Shown in pieces: positions 1 through 7,596 of a stretch of DNA of 64,000 nucleotides. Origin of the DNA: Akkermansiaceae bacterium UBA1315 (GTDB taxonomy: Bacteria; Verrucomicrobiota; Verrucomicrobiia; Verrucomicrobiales; Akkermansiaceae); contig DBTN01000039.1 in assembly GCA_002307065.1 (NCBI GenBank), positions 1-64,000 on the forward strand. The letters run 5' to 3'. Below the pieces are notes generated by a model. The model ran no database searches. It was not told where the DNA came from and saw only the letters and a list, made by a program, of their open reading frames with translations. The stretch's first letter is position 1; every line of letters begins with the position of its first letter. Both the position numbers and the translations under genes were made by a program.

Positions 1-767
1 GCCACACCGAAGCTGCCGTCGACCTCGCGACGCTCGCCGGTCTGCCACCCGCCGGTGTGATCTGCGAAATCATGAATGACGACGGCACCATGGCCCGCGT
101 CGGCCATCTCGGAACCTACCAGAAACAGCACGGCCTCAAAGCCTGCACCATCACGCAGTTGATTGAATACCGCCGTCACTCGGAAAAACTCGTTTTCCGC
201 GAACAGACGATCCAACTGCCCACCGATTTCGGAAATTTCGACTGCCACCTCTATCGCATCTGCACGGACGCCACCCACCATCTGGCCCTGACTCGTGGCG
301 AAATCGATCCAGAAAAACCCACGCTGGTCCGCGTTCACTCCGAATGTCTGACCGGTGACGTCTTCCAGTCCCGGCGCTGCGATTGCGGCGGCCAGCTCGC
401 CGCGGCGCTCGAGCGGATTTCCGAAGAAGGCGGCGTGCTCCTTTACCTCCGCCAAGAAGGACGCGGCATCGGATTACCCGCGAAAATCCACGCTTACAAA
501 CTCCAGGAAGAAGGCCTCGACACCATCGAAGCCAACGAAAAACTCGGCTTCGGCGCCGATCTCCGCGACTACGGAATGGGCGCACAAATCCTCCACGACC
601 TCGGCGTTCGAAAAATCCGTCTGCTCACCAACAACCCGAAAAAAGTCATCGGCCTCGGCGGCTACGGGCTCGAAATCATCGAGCAGCTCCCCATCAGCCT
701 GCCCTCAAATCCTCACAACGAAAAGTACCTGGAAACCAAGCGCACCCGCATGGGCCATTCGCTTTAA
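1..767 (+). CDS. ribBA: RibBA, riboflavin biosynthesis bifunctional enzyme (3' part)
   Basis: The reading frame is open from the left edge of the window, so the 5' part is missing. The visible part starts inside the 3,4-dihydroxy-2-butanone-4-phosphate synthase (RibB) domain, with HTEAAVDL followed by GVICEIMNDDGTMAR, typical of the C-terminal RibB signature. A GTP cyclohydrolase II (RibA) domain follows. It shows HSECLTGD, RCDCGGQL (together the three zinc cysteines) and RQEGRGIG, and ends with the usual NPKK region. The protein would make both riboflavin precursors, from ribulose 5-phosphate and from GTP, in the cytosol. A GTG at 57 is in frame, but conserved RibB sequence upstream shows it is not the start. 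No other rib gene is visible here; they may lie to the left. Confidence 0.95.
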   Translation, partial: HTEAAVDLATLAGLPPAGVICEIMNDDGTMARVGHLGTYQKQHGLKACTITQLIEYRRHSEKLVFREQTIQLPTDFGNFDCHLYRICTDATHHLALTRGEIDPEKPTLVRVHSECLTGDVFQSRRCDCGGQLAAALERISEEGGVLLYLRQEGRGIGLPAKIHAYKLQEEGLDTIEANEKLGFGADLRDYGMGAQILHDLGVRKIRLLTNNPKKVIGLGGYGLEIIEQLPISLPSNPHNEKYLETKRTRMGHSL

Positions 768-822
768 GGCAGAAAGGCATTCTTATCTTGCTTTTCAAGT
801 CTGAATCCCAAGTCTCCCAGCC

Positions 823-1101
823 ATGGAACTCGACCTCATCGACGTTCAATTCGACCTCCGCTCCATCAAGCCACGCGAGCTTGAAGAAGCGCTCGAGGAT
901 CCATTTTCCGTCCGCTTTTTACCCGATCATGACCGTTCCGATGGAATCTCCCGATTCTACTCGTTGGGACGCACCGTTTCGGACCGGTACCTCTTTTTCA
1001 GTTTTTCGACCGATGGAAAGACGACCCGCGTCGTCGCCGCTCGGGAAATGACCGAAGGCGAACAAAAATTCTACGATCGCAAATATGCGGAATTCCGCTG
1101 A
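823..1101 (+). CDS. BrnT-like toxin of a type II toxin-antitoxin pair
   Basis: This 92-residue protein matches the BrnT pattern: a short acidic N-terminus, a central DPFSVRF segment, a strand pair around RYLFFSFSTDG, and the C-terminal RVVAAREMTEGEQKFYDRK, which resembles the conserved BrnT tail (R-[IV]-[IV]-x-A-R followed by an acidic/Tyr-containing helix). Known BrnT toxins are RelE-fold ribonucleases neutralised by a DNA-binding partner encoded directly downstream. Here a CopG-like gene follows after 12 bases, in the toxin-first order typical of brnTA. The N-terminal half fits the family less well than the C-terminal half, so the toxin may be divergent or have lost activity. The family assignment is by motif and context only. 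Confidence 0.6.
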   Translation: MELDLIDVQFDLRSIKPRELEEALEDPFSVRFLPDHDRSDGISRFYSLGRTVSDRYLFFSFSTDGKTTRVVAAREMTEGEQKFYDRKYAEFR

Positions 1102-1113
1102 CTCCCTCTTTCC

Positions 1114-1386
1114 ATGACTCCAATCACCCGCTGGTCCGACATTCCGGAATTCGCCGACGAAGCTCAAGAAGCCCGCTTTTGGGAAAACCACGAGCTCGAT
1201 GGTCAATTGATGGCCAGTTCGGTTCACGAAGCGGATTCCCGGGAATCCACCACGATCACCCTGCGCTTCGACCCGCGCATGCTCTCACGGATCAAACGCA
1301 TCGCCCGTTCCCGCTTTCTCAATTATCAATCGATGATGAAACAGTGGCTGGCAGAACGTCTTGAGGACGAAATGCGCAAACAGTAA
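1114..1386 (+). CDS. CopG/BrnA-like antitoxin
   Basis: This is a 90-residue protein with a charged N-terminal half and a C-terminal ribbon-helix-helix-like segment: the strand TTITLRFDP, then a helix around MLSRIKRIA and the segment SMMKQWLAERLEDEM. This is the arrangement of the CopG antitoxin family paired with BrnT toxins, in which the N-terminal region contacts the toxin and the ribbon-helix-helix dimer binds the promoter. It lies 12 bases after the BrnT-like gene and 5 bases before a VanZ-like gene, so the three may be co-transcribed. Autoregulation is expected from family knowledge; I see no clear operator palindrome upstream of the toxin gene. Confidence 0.65.
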   Translation: MTPITRWSDIPEFADEAQEARFWENHELDGQLMASSVHEADSRESTTITLRFDPRMLSRIKRIARSRFLNYQSMMKQWLAERLEDEMRKQ

Positions 1387-1391
1387 CCGCC

Positions 1392-1778
1392 ATGCTCCGA
1401 GCCCCCCGCCAACCGCTCTTTTGGCTATGCGCCTCCATCACGTGGTTCATCACTCTTTGGTTACTTTCTTCTCGCGGAAGTGCGCCGCCCGGACCGGAAA
1501 TTCCCTTCTCCGATAAGATCGCCCATTTCGGTTTTTTCTTCGGAGGTGGCGGACTTCTCAGCGCCTACCTCTTTTGCCGAAATCCGACTTCGCCCAACTG
1601 GAAATTGATCATTTTAATCACCGTCGCCATCCTCGGGCTGATCGGGATTTTGGACGAATTTCACCAAACGTTCACCCCTGGCCGGAGTGGAAATGACCCC
1701 TTCGACTGGATCGCCGACATCTTCGGCGCGACCGCTGGCGCATTCACTTTCAAACGCCTCCATCATTTGCTCCGCTAA
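1392..1778 (+). CDS. VanZ-like membrane protein
   Basis: This is a 128-residue protein with about four hydrophobic segments: residues 8-27, 45-63, 72-90 and a weaker one at 105-120. It has the VanZ-family signature: DKIAHFGFFF near the second helix and LDEFHQTFTPGRSGNDPFDWIADIFGA before the last. VanZ proteins are small inner-membrane proteins; the founding member gives low-level teicoplanin resistance, but most chromosomal homologues have no assigned role. The start ATG lies 5 bases after the antitoxin stop codon, suggesting translational coupling. I see no glycopeptide-resistance genes nearby, so a housekeeping envelope role is more likely than antibiotic resistance. Confidence 0.8.
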   Translation: MLRAPRQPLFWLCASITWFITLWLLSSRGSAPPGPEIPFSDKIAHFGFFFGGGGLLSAYLFCRNPTSPNWKLIILITVAILGLIGILDEFHQTFTPGRSGNDPFDWIADIFGATAGAFTFKRLHHLLR

Positions 1779-1852
1779 TCCTACGGATCGATGATTTTCA
1801 TTGAAGTTTTCTGCTTCCCAGCACGCCCGTCGCACCCTACTTTCCCGGCCAC

Positions 1853-2815
1853 ATGAGCGCCAACCAACTTGAGCAACTGAAGCAATTCACCGTCGTCGTC
1901 GCCGACACCGGAGACTTCGAATCGATGAAGGCCTATCAACCTCGCGATGCAACCACCAACCCATCGCTGATCCTTCAGGCTGCCGAAAAACCGGAATATC
2001 GCCACCTCGTCGAAAAGGCCGTGGCAGAACTCAAGGATTCCGGAAAAACCGGTGACGCTCTCATGGAAGCGATCCTCGACCGCATCCTCATCCTTTTCGG
2101 ATTGGAAATTCTCAAAATCGTCCCAGGCCGCGTTTCGACTGAAGTCGACGCCCGCCTTTCCTTCGACGAGGAAGGCACGATCGCCAAAGCTCGCCAACTC
2201 ATCGCCGCCTACGAGGCCGAAGGGTATTCCCGCGATCGCGTCCTCATCAAGATGGCTTCCACTTGGGAAGGCATCAAGGCTGCCGAAGTTCTTGAAAAAG
2301 AAGGCATCCATTGCAACCTCACGCTCCTTTTCTCCTTCGCTCAAGCCGTCGCTTGCGCCGAAGCCGGAGTCCAGCTCATCTCCCCATTCGTCGGCCGCAT
2401 CCTCGATTGGCACAAAGCATCCACCGGAAAAACCTACGAAGGCGACGAAGATCCAGGCGTGATCTCGGTGAAGGAAATCTACACCTACTACAAAAAATTC
2501 GGTTACACCACCGAAGTGATGGGTGCCTCGTTCCGCAACAAAGGCGAAATCCTCGCTCTCGCCGGTTGCGATCTGCTCACCATCGGAACCGGTCTGCTTG
2601 CCGAATTGCAAGCTTCGACCGATCCCGTCGCACGCCGCCTTTCCCCAGAAGAAGCCGCCGCTGCACCGGTTGAAAAAATCACCCTCGACGAAAAAGCCTT
2701 CCGCTTCCTCTTCAACGAAGACCAGATGGCCGTTGAAAAAACCGCTGATGGCATCCGCAAATTCGCTGCGGACATCATCAAACTCGAAAAACTCGTCGCC
2801 GGGTTGCTCAAGTAA
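1853..2815 (+). CDS. tal: Transaldolase
   Basis: This 320-residue protein is a TalB-type transaldolase of normal length. It transfers the dihydroxyacetone unit from sedoheptulose 7-phosphate to glyceraldehyde 3-phosphate in the non-oxidative pentose phosphate pathway, in the cytosol. Visible signatures are DATTNPSLI near the N-terminus, GRVSTEVDARLSFD, the Schiff-base segment VLIKMASTWEG with the catalytic lysine at residue 133, and SPFVGRILDW. The gene stands alone between a VanZ-like gene and a strong intrinsic terminator. Its pathway partner, transketolase, lies about 50 kb downstream in this window. The ATG at 1853 gives the usual N-terminus. Confidence 0.96.
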   Translation: MSANQLEQLKQFTVVVADTGDFESMKAYQPRDATTNPSLILQAAEKPEYRHLVEKAVAELKDSGKTGDALMEAILDRILILFGLEILKIVPGRVSTEVDARLSFDEEGTIAKARQLIAAYEAEGYSRDRVLIKMASTWEGIKAAEVLEKEGIHCNLTLLFSFAQAVACAEAGVQLISPFVGRILDWHKASTGKTYEGDEDPGVISVKEIYTYYKKFGYTTEVMGASFRNKGEILALAGCDLLTIGTGLLAELQASTDPVARRLSPEEAAAAPVEKITLDEKAFRFLFNEDQMAVEKTADGIRKFAADIIKLEKLVAGLLK

Positions 2816-2832
2816 GATCAATTCAATCCTTC

Positions 2833-2888
2833 AGGGGCAGGGACGCCAAAGATTCTCACGAATCGGTGTTTCCCTGCCCCTCTTTTTT
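2833..2888 (+). terminator. Intrinsic terminator after tal
   Basis: A perfect 11-base-pair stem is formed by AGGGGCAGGGA at 2833-2843 and TCCCTGCCCCT at 2871-2881, with a 27-base loop. The run CTTTTTTG follows immediately. It lies 18 bases after the tal stop codon and in the orientation expected to end tal transcription. Confidence 0.85.
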
Positions 2889-2903
2889 GATCTATAAACC
2901 GCT

Positions 2904-3305
2904 ATGGCAAAAGGTTACGAAGTCCATCAAGCCCGCGCGGCGGCTCTGCAACGACTCGGCAAAGACCTCGCTCGCCGCGCGAAATCGAAATGTGAACTGA
3001 CCGGTGCCTCCGGCGTTCCTCTTCGCGCCTATGAAGTCCCACCGGTCGCCGCGGAACCGGATCTCGATCGGACGTTGCTCTTGTGCGAGGCCTGCCATGC
3101 CGTCCTCGAAAAACCGAGCACCCTCCGCGGACGACAGTGGCAAATTTTAGCGGAAACGATCTGGGTCGATTTTCCAGCGGCCCAGGTCGTCGCATGGCGT
3201 CTGCTCCATCATTTGGGAAAAACCGAAGATTGGGCGCGCGAGGTGATCGACGAGGTTTTCCTCGATCCCGAAGTCGAAGACTGGGCTCGCTCCGAAATTC
3301 TCTGA
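2904..3305 (+). CDS. PhnA-like zinc-ribbon protein
   Basis: This is a 133-residue protein. Its N-terminal half resembles the PhnA zinc-ribbon domain: KSKCELTGASGVPLRAYEVPP at about residues 27-48, then LLCEACHAVLE at about 58-68. One cysteine of the usual first pair is replaced by Thr in CELT, so zinc binding may be incomplete. The C-terminal half (WAREVIDEVFLDPEVEDWA) is acidic and helical. PhnA proteins were named from phosphonate operons, but the E. coli protein is not needed for phosphonate breakdown and the family's function is unclear. It follows a terminator and so probably has its own promoter. No phosphonate genes are near. Confidence 0.65.
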   Translation: MAKGYEVHQARAAALQRLGKDLARRAKSKCELTGASGVPLRAYEVPPVAAEPDLDRTLLLCEACHAVLEKPSTLRGRQWQILAETIWVDFPAAQVVAWRLLHHLGKTEDWAREVIDEVFLDPEVEDWARSEIL

Positions 3306-3358
3306 CCGGTTTGTCAAAATGAACCGCAACTTTCCCCCCTCCGCAGGGTTTGAACTTC

Positions 3359-4000
3359 ATGCTCAGCGCCGGAACCGCCGCTAGATCCGTTTTCCTCACC
3401 ATGGAGGCAGAACCCGCGCAACCCATAAACGCCGAAAATCTCCGTGATCTCGCCCTCATGCGGCGGATCGCCGCCGGGGATCACGCGGCTTTCCGCGAGC
3501 TCGTCGAGCGCCACCAAAACTCGGTCGTGAGCACCGTCACCCGGATGCTCAACAACCCGTCAGAGGCCGAAGACATCGCCCAGCAGGTCTTCCTCCGCGT
3601 CTGGCGACACGCGAAACGCTACCGTCCGGACGCGAAATTCACGACCTACCTTTTCACGATCACCCGGAATCTGGTTTTCAACGAGTCCCGCCGAAAAAAA
3701 CGCCGCAAGGAAGTCTCCGCCGACGAGCGTGAGGAAAACTCGCATTTCCTCATCGAAGCCGATCCGACCCGCCAACCGGACGCCGAGCTGCTCCAAGAAG
3801 AACTCCGCCTCGCGGTCGATGCCGCGATCGCCGCGCTTCCCGAAGCCCAACGCATGGCCGTCGTCCTCCGTCGTTACGAGCAAATGCCTTACGAAGAAAT
3901 CGCCGTCGTCCTCGATCTCTCCGTTTCCGCCATCAAAAGCCTGCTCTTCCGCGCCCGCAACACGCTCCGCGAATCGCTCAATCGCTACCTCGAAACCTAA
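3359..4000 (+). CDS. ECF-type RNA polymerase sigma factor
   Basis: The protein has the two-domain layout of extracytoplasmic-function sigma factors. Region 2 covers roughly FRELVERHQNSVVSTVTRML to YLFTITRNLVFNESRRKKRR, including the EAEDIAQQVFLRVWR segment that contacts core polymerase. After an acidic linker, region 4 runs from ALPEAQRMAVVLRRYEQMPYEEIA to SVSAIKSLLFRARNTLRESL, a helix-turn-helix that would read the -35 element. The ATG at 3359 has a weak AGGG upstream; an in-frame ATG at 3401 would shorten the protein to about 199 residues and also keeps both domains. I see no adjacent anti-sigma factor gene, so the signal that controls it is unknown. Confidence 0.88.
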   Translation: MLSAGTAARSVFLTMEAEPAQPINAENLRDLALMRRIAAGDHAAFRELVERHQNSVVSTVTRMLNNPSEAEDIAQQVFLRVWRHAKRYRPDAKFTTYLFTITRNLVFNESRRKKRRKEVSADEREENSHFLIEADPTRQPDAELLQEELRLAVDAAIAALPEAQRMAVVLRRYEQMPYEEIAVVLDLSVSAIKSLLFRARNTLRESLNRYLET

Positions 4001-4086
4001 AACCGGTCTTTTCCATACAGGTCTTTCGTGATTCTGGATTCTTGTCTCTTGAATCTCAGTTCAAGCGCCCCCATCTTTCGCCCGCA

Positions 4087-5223
4087 ATGGCATTTTCCGA
4101 CGTTTTCCCGGCCCTGATCGAGCGGCCAACCCCGCTGATGCGGCGGTTTGCTCAACTCATTTCAGAAGAAACCGGCCCACCTCTCGAAACGCTGGCCCGC
4201 CAGAGCCAAACGATCACCCGCCGCCATTTCGGCAGGACCATGCGGCTTTTTGCCCCGCTTTACGTCTCAAACGAATGCGTCAATAACTGCACCTACTGCG
4301 GATTTTCCCGTGACGCGGCGATTCTCCGCACCACTCTCACCGTCGATCAAGTCGTCCGAGAAGCGAAACACCTTCACGGCCTGGGATTTCGCAACATCCT
4401 GCTCGTCGCAGGCGAACACCCGAAATTTGTTTCAGACGGATATCTTCAGGAATGCCTCGATGCGCTGAAGCCGTTTGTCCCGACGCTCGCGTTGGAGGTT
4501 GGGCCGATGGAGGACGAACAATACTCAGAAATCGTCGGTCACGGTGCCGAAGGATTGATCGTTTACCAAGAAACCTATCATCGAGAAATTTACCAAACCT
4601 TGCACACCGGCGGCCCCAAACGCAAATTTGACTGGCGTCTCGACTGCCCCGAGCGCGCTTATGCGGGCGGGTTCCGGCGTATTGGAATCGGCGCTCTATT
4701 CGGTCTCGCAAATTGGAAATTCGAAGCGATGGCACTGGCCGCCCATCTCGAATATTTATACAAACACTGCTGGAAAGCCCAATTCACCGTCGCCTTTCCG
4801 CGGATGCAACCCTATGCGGGAAACTACCAATATCAGCCCGATCCCGACCTTTACCTTCCTGACCGGTCGTTTGTGAGATTGATCACCGCCTTTCGGATTC
4901 TATTCCCTCAAGTGGGGATTGTTCTTTCGACCCGCGAACCCGCCGCCTTGCGGGACGCCGTGGCCGGATTGGGAATCACTCACATGTCCGCCGGTGCTCG
5001 TACCGAACCGGGCGGCTACACCGGTGCCGGACACGACGATCTCCACCTCACGGTGAAAGGCCGACGCGTGGAGCTTGAGAAAAAATCCGGCTGCGAAAAA
5101 GCGACGGAACAATTCCAGATCAGCGACACTCGCAGCCCCGCCCAGATCGCCGCGATGCTTCGCGCCCAAAACATGGACCCGGTCTGGAAAGATTGGGATG
5201 AATCCCTGCTCGCGACATCCTAA
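4087..5223 (+). CDS. thiH: ThiH, 2-iminoacetate synthase
   Basis: This is a radical SAM enzyme that cleaves tyrosine to dehydroglycine (2-iminoacetate) and p-cresol for the thiazole ring of thiamine. The CX3CX2C iron-sulfur motif is visible as ECVNNCTYCGF, with cysteines at about residues 64, 68 and 71 counted from 4087. ThiH-specific stretches follow: VYQETYHREIY, FDWRLDCPERAYAGGFRRIGIGAL and SFPR-like AFPRMQPYAG. The ATG at 4087 is preferred over the in-frame TTG at 4042 because the conserved region begins soon after it. No thiG, thiS or thiF is adjacent, so the thiazole genes are scattered. HydG or cofactor F0-type enzymes are less likely because of the tyrosine-lyase segments. Confidence 0.88.
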   Translation: MAFSDVFPALIERPTPLMRRFAQLISEETGPPLETLARQSQTITRRHFGRTMRLFAPLYVSNECVNNCTYCGFSRDAAILRTTLTVDQVVREAKHLHGLGFRNILLVAGEHPKFVSDGYLQECLDALKPFVPTLALEVGPMEDEQYSEIVGHGAEGLIVYQETYHREIYQTLHTGGPKRKFDWRLDCPERAYAGGFRRIGIGALFGLANWKFEAMALAAHLEYLYKHCWKAQFTVAFPRMQPYAGNYQYQPDPDLYLPDRSFVRLITAFRILFPQVGIVLSTREPAALRDAVAGLGITHMSAGARTEPGGYTGAGHDDLHLTVKGRRVELEKKSGCEKATEQFQISDTRSPAQIAAMLRAQNMDPVWKDWDESLLATS

Positions 5224-5243
5224 CCGCCGATCATCCATCAACC

Positions 5244-6227
5244 TTACGTCGATTCACCGGTCAGCAATTCTCCGACCACACGGATCAGCAGCTCAGGCTC
5301 GGCGTTTTCCAAAATTTGCGCCTGCAATCCGACTGCCGCTTTTCGCGCGAGTTCTTCAAACGGAATACTGATTGTCGTTAGCAACGGCCGAGATAGACGC
5401 CGCAGTGGCGAGTTATCAAAACCGGTCACCATCATTTCGTTGGGAACCTTGATCCCGCCGCGTTCAAGCTCCTGCAAAACCACCGTTCCCAAGATATCAT
5501 TCACACAAACAAACGCGTTGTAACCCACCGCCGCTTTCGCCACGGCTTCTTTCCTGATCGAAGAAATATCTGAAAAAATCGTGATATCTTCCGTAGCGTC
5601 AAACGCCACTCCATGTCTCCGGCACGCCCGCGAAAATCCGTCCAACCGCTCATGATGAATCTGCGCCAAGCCTTGTCGGGAAATGAATCGAGGCCTTAGG
5701 TTTGGCCGCACTTGAACAAGATGCACTAACAGATCTTCCATTCCTTTTTTGTGGTCTGAAGCCACGCAAGGCATTCCGGTAAGGGATCGATTTAATACGA
5801 CGAATGGCGTCCCTTGATCCCGAAGTTTTTGCAATGCCTCTTCCGGTGGCTGTTGAAATGCAAAAACGAACGCATCGATATCCCCGCCCTTTTTGTGCGG
5901 AAAGGGATTGTAGTCGTCCCCGCTCAAATCACAGATGACGTTAATCCCACACGCATCGAACCCCTTCGCCAAACCTTCCAATAAACTCGCGAAATCATAA
6001 AACAACGCCAACTCCGGATTGCGATATTTCGGCAGTACCAATTTGATATTCAAAATTGCTCGGCCACGGTGACGGCGAATCGCGCGCTTGTGAAAACCCA
6101 ATTCCAACGCCTTGATCTCAACTTTCCCCCTCACCTCCTGTCCGACCAATCGAGAGCCATTCAGCGCCCGAGAAACCGTTGAAGCTGAAATTCCAAGCTC
6201 TCTGGCGATGTCGTTGATCGTGACCAC
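5244..6227 (-). CDS. LacI-family transcriptional regulator
   Basis: The N-terminus MVTINDIARELGISASTVSRALNG is a canonical LacI helix-turn-helix, followed by the hinge region and a periplasmic-binding-protein-like effector domain (segments GDIDAFVFAF, TPFVVLNRSL and FDNSPLRRLSRPLLTTISIP). The GTG at 6227 puts the helix-turn-helix at the very N-terminus; the longer frame from a GTG at 6254 only adds nine unlikely residues. It is convergent with thiH and divergent from dprA. LacI regulators usually answer to a sugar or sugar-like ligand, but no transport or sugar gene is adjacent, so its regulon must lie elsewhere. Confidence 0.9.
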   Translation of the reverse strand: MVTINDIARELGISASTVSRALNGSRLVGQEVRGKVEIKALELGFHKRAIRRHRGRAILNIKLVLPKYRNPELALFYDFASLLEGLAKGFDACGINVICDLSGDDYNPFPHKKGGDIDAFVFAFQQPPEEALQKLRDQGTPFVVLNRSLTGMPCVASDHKKGMEDLLVHLVQVRPNLRPRFISRQGLAQIHHERLDGFSRACRRHGVAFDATEDITIFSDISSIRKEAVAKAAVGYNAFVCVNDILGTVVLQELERGGIKVPNEMMVTGFDNSPLRRLSRPLLTTISIPFEELARKAAVGLQAQILENAEPELLIRVVGELLTGEST

Positions 6228-6414
6228 GCGAAGTTCGTATCCTAAGCACCCCACGCCGTCTTTTAAAATCTCAATTCATATTTAAAACGACGATTACGGC
6301 GTGGACTGCCGTTATCAAACCATCCCGGATTTCCTCGGCGACTTTCATATTTTCATTGTTCAAAAAACCACCTTTGACGAACCTCGCCAAACCGCACAGA
6401 CTGCCTTTTCGTTC

Positions 6415-7512
6415 ATGACCCCCCTCGAAGCTCTCGTCGCGCTCAATATTCTCCCTCGGATCGGCCCCATCCGTATCCGTCGGTTGTTGGAGGCGTTTGG
6501 CGACGCCACTTCAATTCTCGGTGCCCCGAAAGACCGTTTGATGCGGGTCGATTCCATCGGCGAAGAAACCGCGAAAATTATCCACTCCTGGCAGGATCAT
6601 GCCGATCCCATCCAAGAAATCGCGGAAACCAAAGAGCGCGGCATTTCCATCGTTACGCAGAGCGATCCCGATTACCCCGCACCCCTGCAGGAAATCTACG
6701 ACCCGCCGCTCTTATTATACGTTTGGGGGAAAATCGAACCACGCGACCGTCATGCGATCAGCGTCGTCGGCTCACGGCGCTCCACCCACTACGGGACACA
6801 GGCGACCAAAAAGCTCTCCTTTCAACTCGCCGGCGCCGGTTTCACCATCATTTCCGGCCTTGCACGCGGAATCGACACCGCCGCCCACGAAGCTGCTCTC
6901 GCCGCCAACGGCCGGACAATCGCCGTCCTCGGTTCAGGCCTGGCCCAGCTTTACCCTCCCGAAAATCTCGCCCTCGCCGAAAAAATCGCCGCAGGTAATG
7001 GCGCGGTCGTTTCCGAATTTTCCCTTCACAAGCCCCCGGACAAACAGACCTTCCCCATGCGAAACCGGATCGTCGCCGCTTGGTCCGAGGCGATTTTAGT
7101 CGTCGAATGCCCGTCTCGGTCCGGCTCCCTCATCACCGCAAATCTCGGATCGGATTACGGAAAAGCGATCTTCGCCGTCCCCGGGCCGATCGATAAACCC
7201 ACTTCCGCCGGTTGCAATCAGCTCATCCGCGACGGCGCCACCCTGGTCAGCGACGTCAGCCACATCCTCGACGAACTCGACCAGCTACCCTTTGACAAAA
7301 AGGCGACCGTTTCCGAACCCATTGCTCCCCTCCCGGAGCTCCCCGAGGACGAAGCCGCAGTCTTCGCGATCGTCCGCGACCGCGACAGCTCGATCGACGA
7401 CGTCGTGGAACGCACCGGTTTCCCCGCCCAACGGGTCAGCACCACCCTGATGAAACTCGAAATCCGCCGCCTGATCCGCCCATTGCCGGGCTTCCGCTAC
7501 ACTCTCCGTTGA
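6415..7512 (+). CDS. dprA: DprA/Smf DNA-processing protein
   Basis: The protein is about 365 residues from the ATG at 6415; 38 in-frame codons upstream are ignored because they lack family similarity. An N-terminal helix-hairpin-helix region (ALNILPRIGPIRIRRLLEAFG) is followed by the Rossmann-like DprA core: VVGSRRSTHYGTQ, GLARGIDTAAHEAAL, VLGSGLAQLYPPENL and PMRNRIVAAWSEAILVVEC. A C-terminal winged-helix segment ends at 7512. DprA binds incoming single-stranded DNA and loads RecA during natural transformation, and is also found in bacteria not known to be competent. It is divergent from the LacI-type gene, and topB follows 84 bases downstream. Confidence 0.95.
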   Translation: MTPLEALVALNILPRIGPIRIRRLLEAFGDATSILGAPKDRLMRVDSIGEETAKIIHSWQDHADPIQEIAETKERGISIVTQSDPDYPAPLQEIYDPPLLLYVWGKIEPRDRHAISVVGSRRSTHYGTQATKKLSFQLAGAGFTIISGLARGIDTAAHEAALAANGRTIAVLGSGLAQLYPPENLALAEKIAAGNGAVVSEFSLHKPPDKQTFPMRNRIVAAWSEAILVVECPSRSGSLITANLGSDYGKAIFAVPGPIDKPTSAGCNQLIRDGATLVSDVSHILDELDQLPFDKKATVSEPIAPLPELPEDEAAVFAIVRDRDSSIDDVVERTGFPAQRVSTTLMKLEIRRLIRPLPGFRYTLR

Positions 7513-7596
7513 TCTGGTTTTTCCTTATCCGCTTGCCAATCCACGCTCTCCCAGCCTAGTCCCTCAACCGAACGCGGCCTCAACCGTCCTTTATCC

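Noticed and set aside
1781..2821. A 346-codon minus-strand frame opposite the transaldolase gene.
   Set aside because: It mirrors tal exactly, is rich in Phe, Gly and Glu as expected from antisense translation, and shows no domain.
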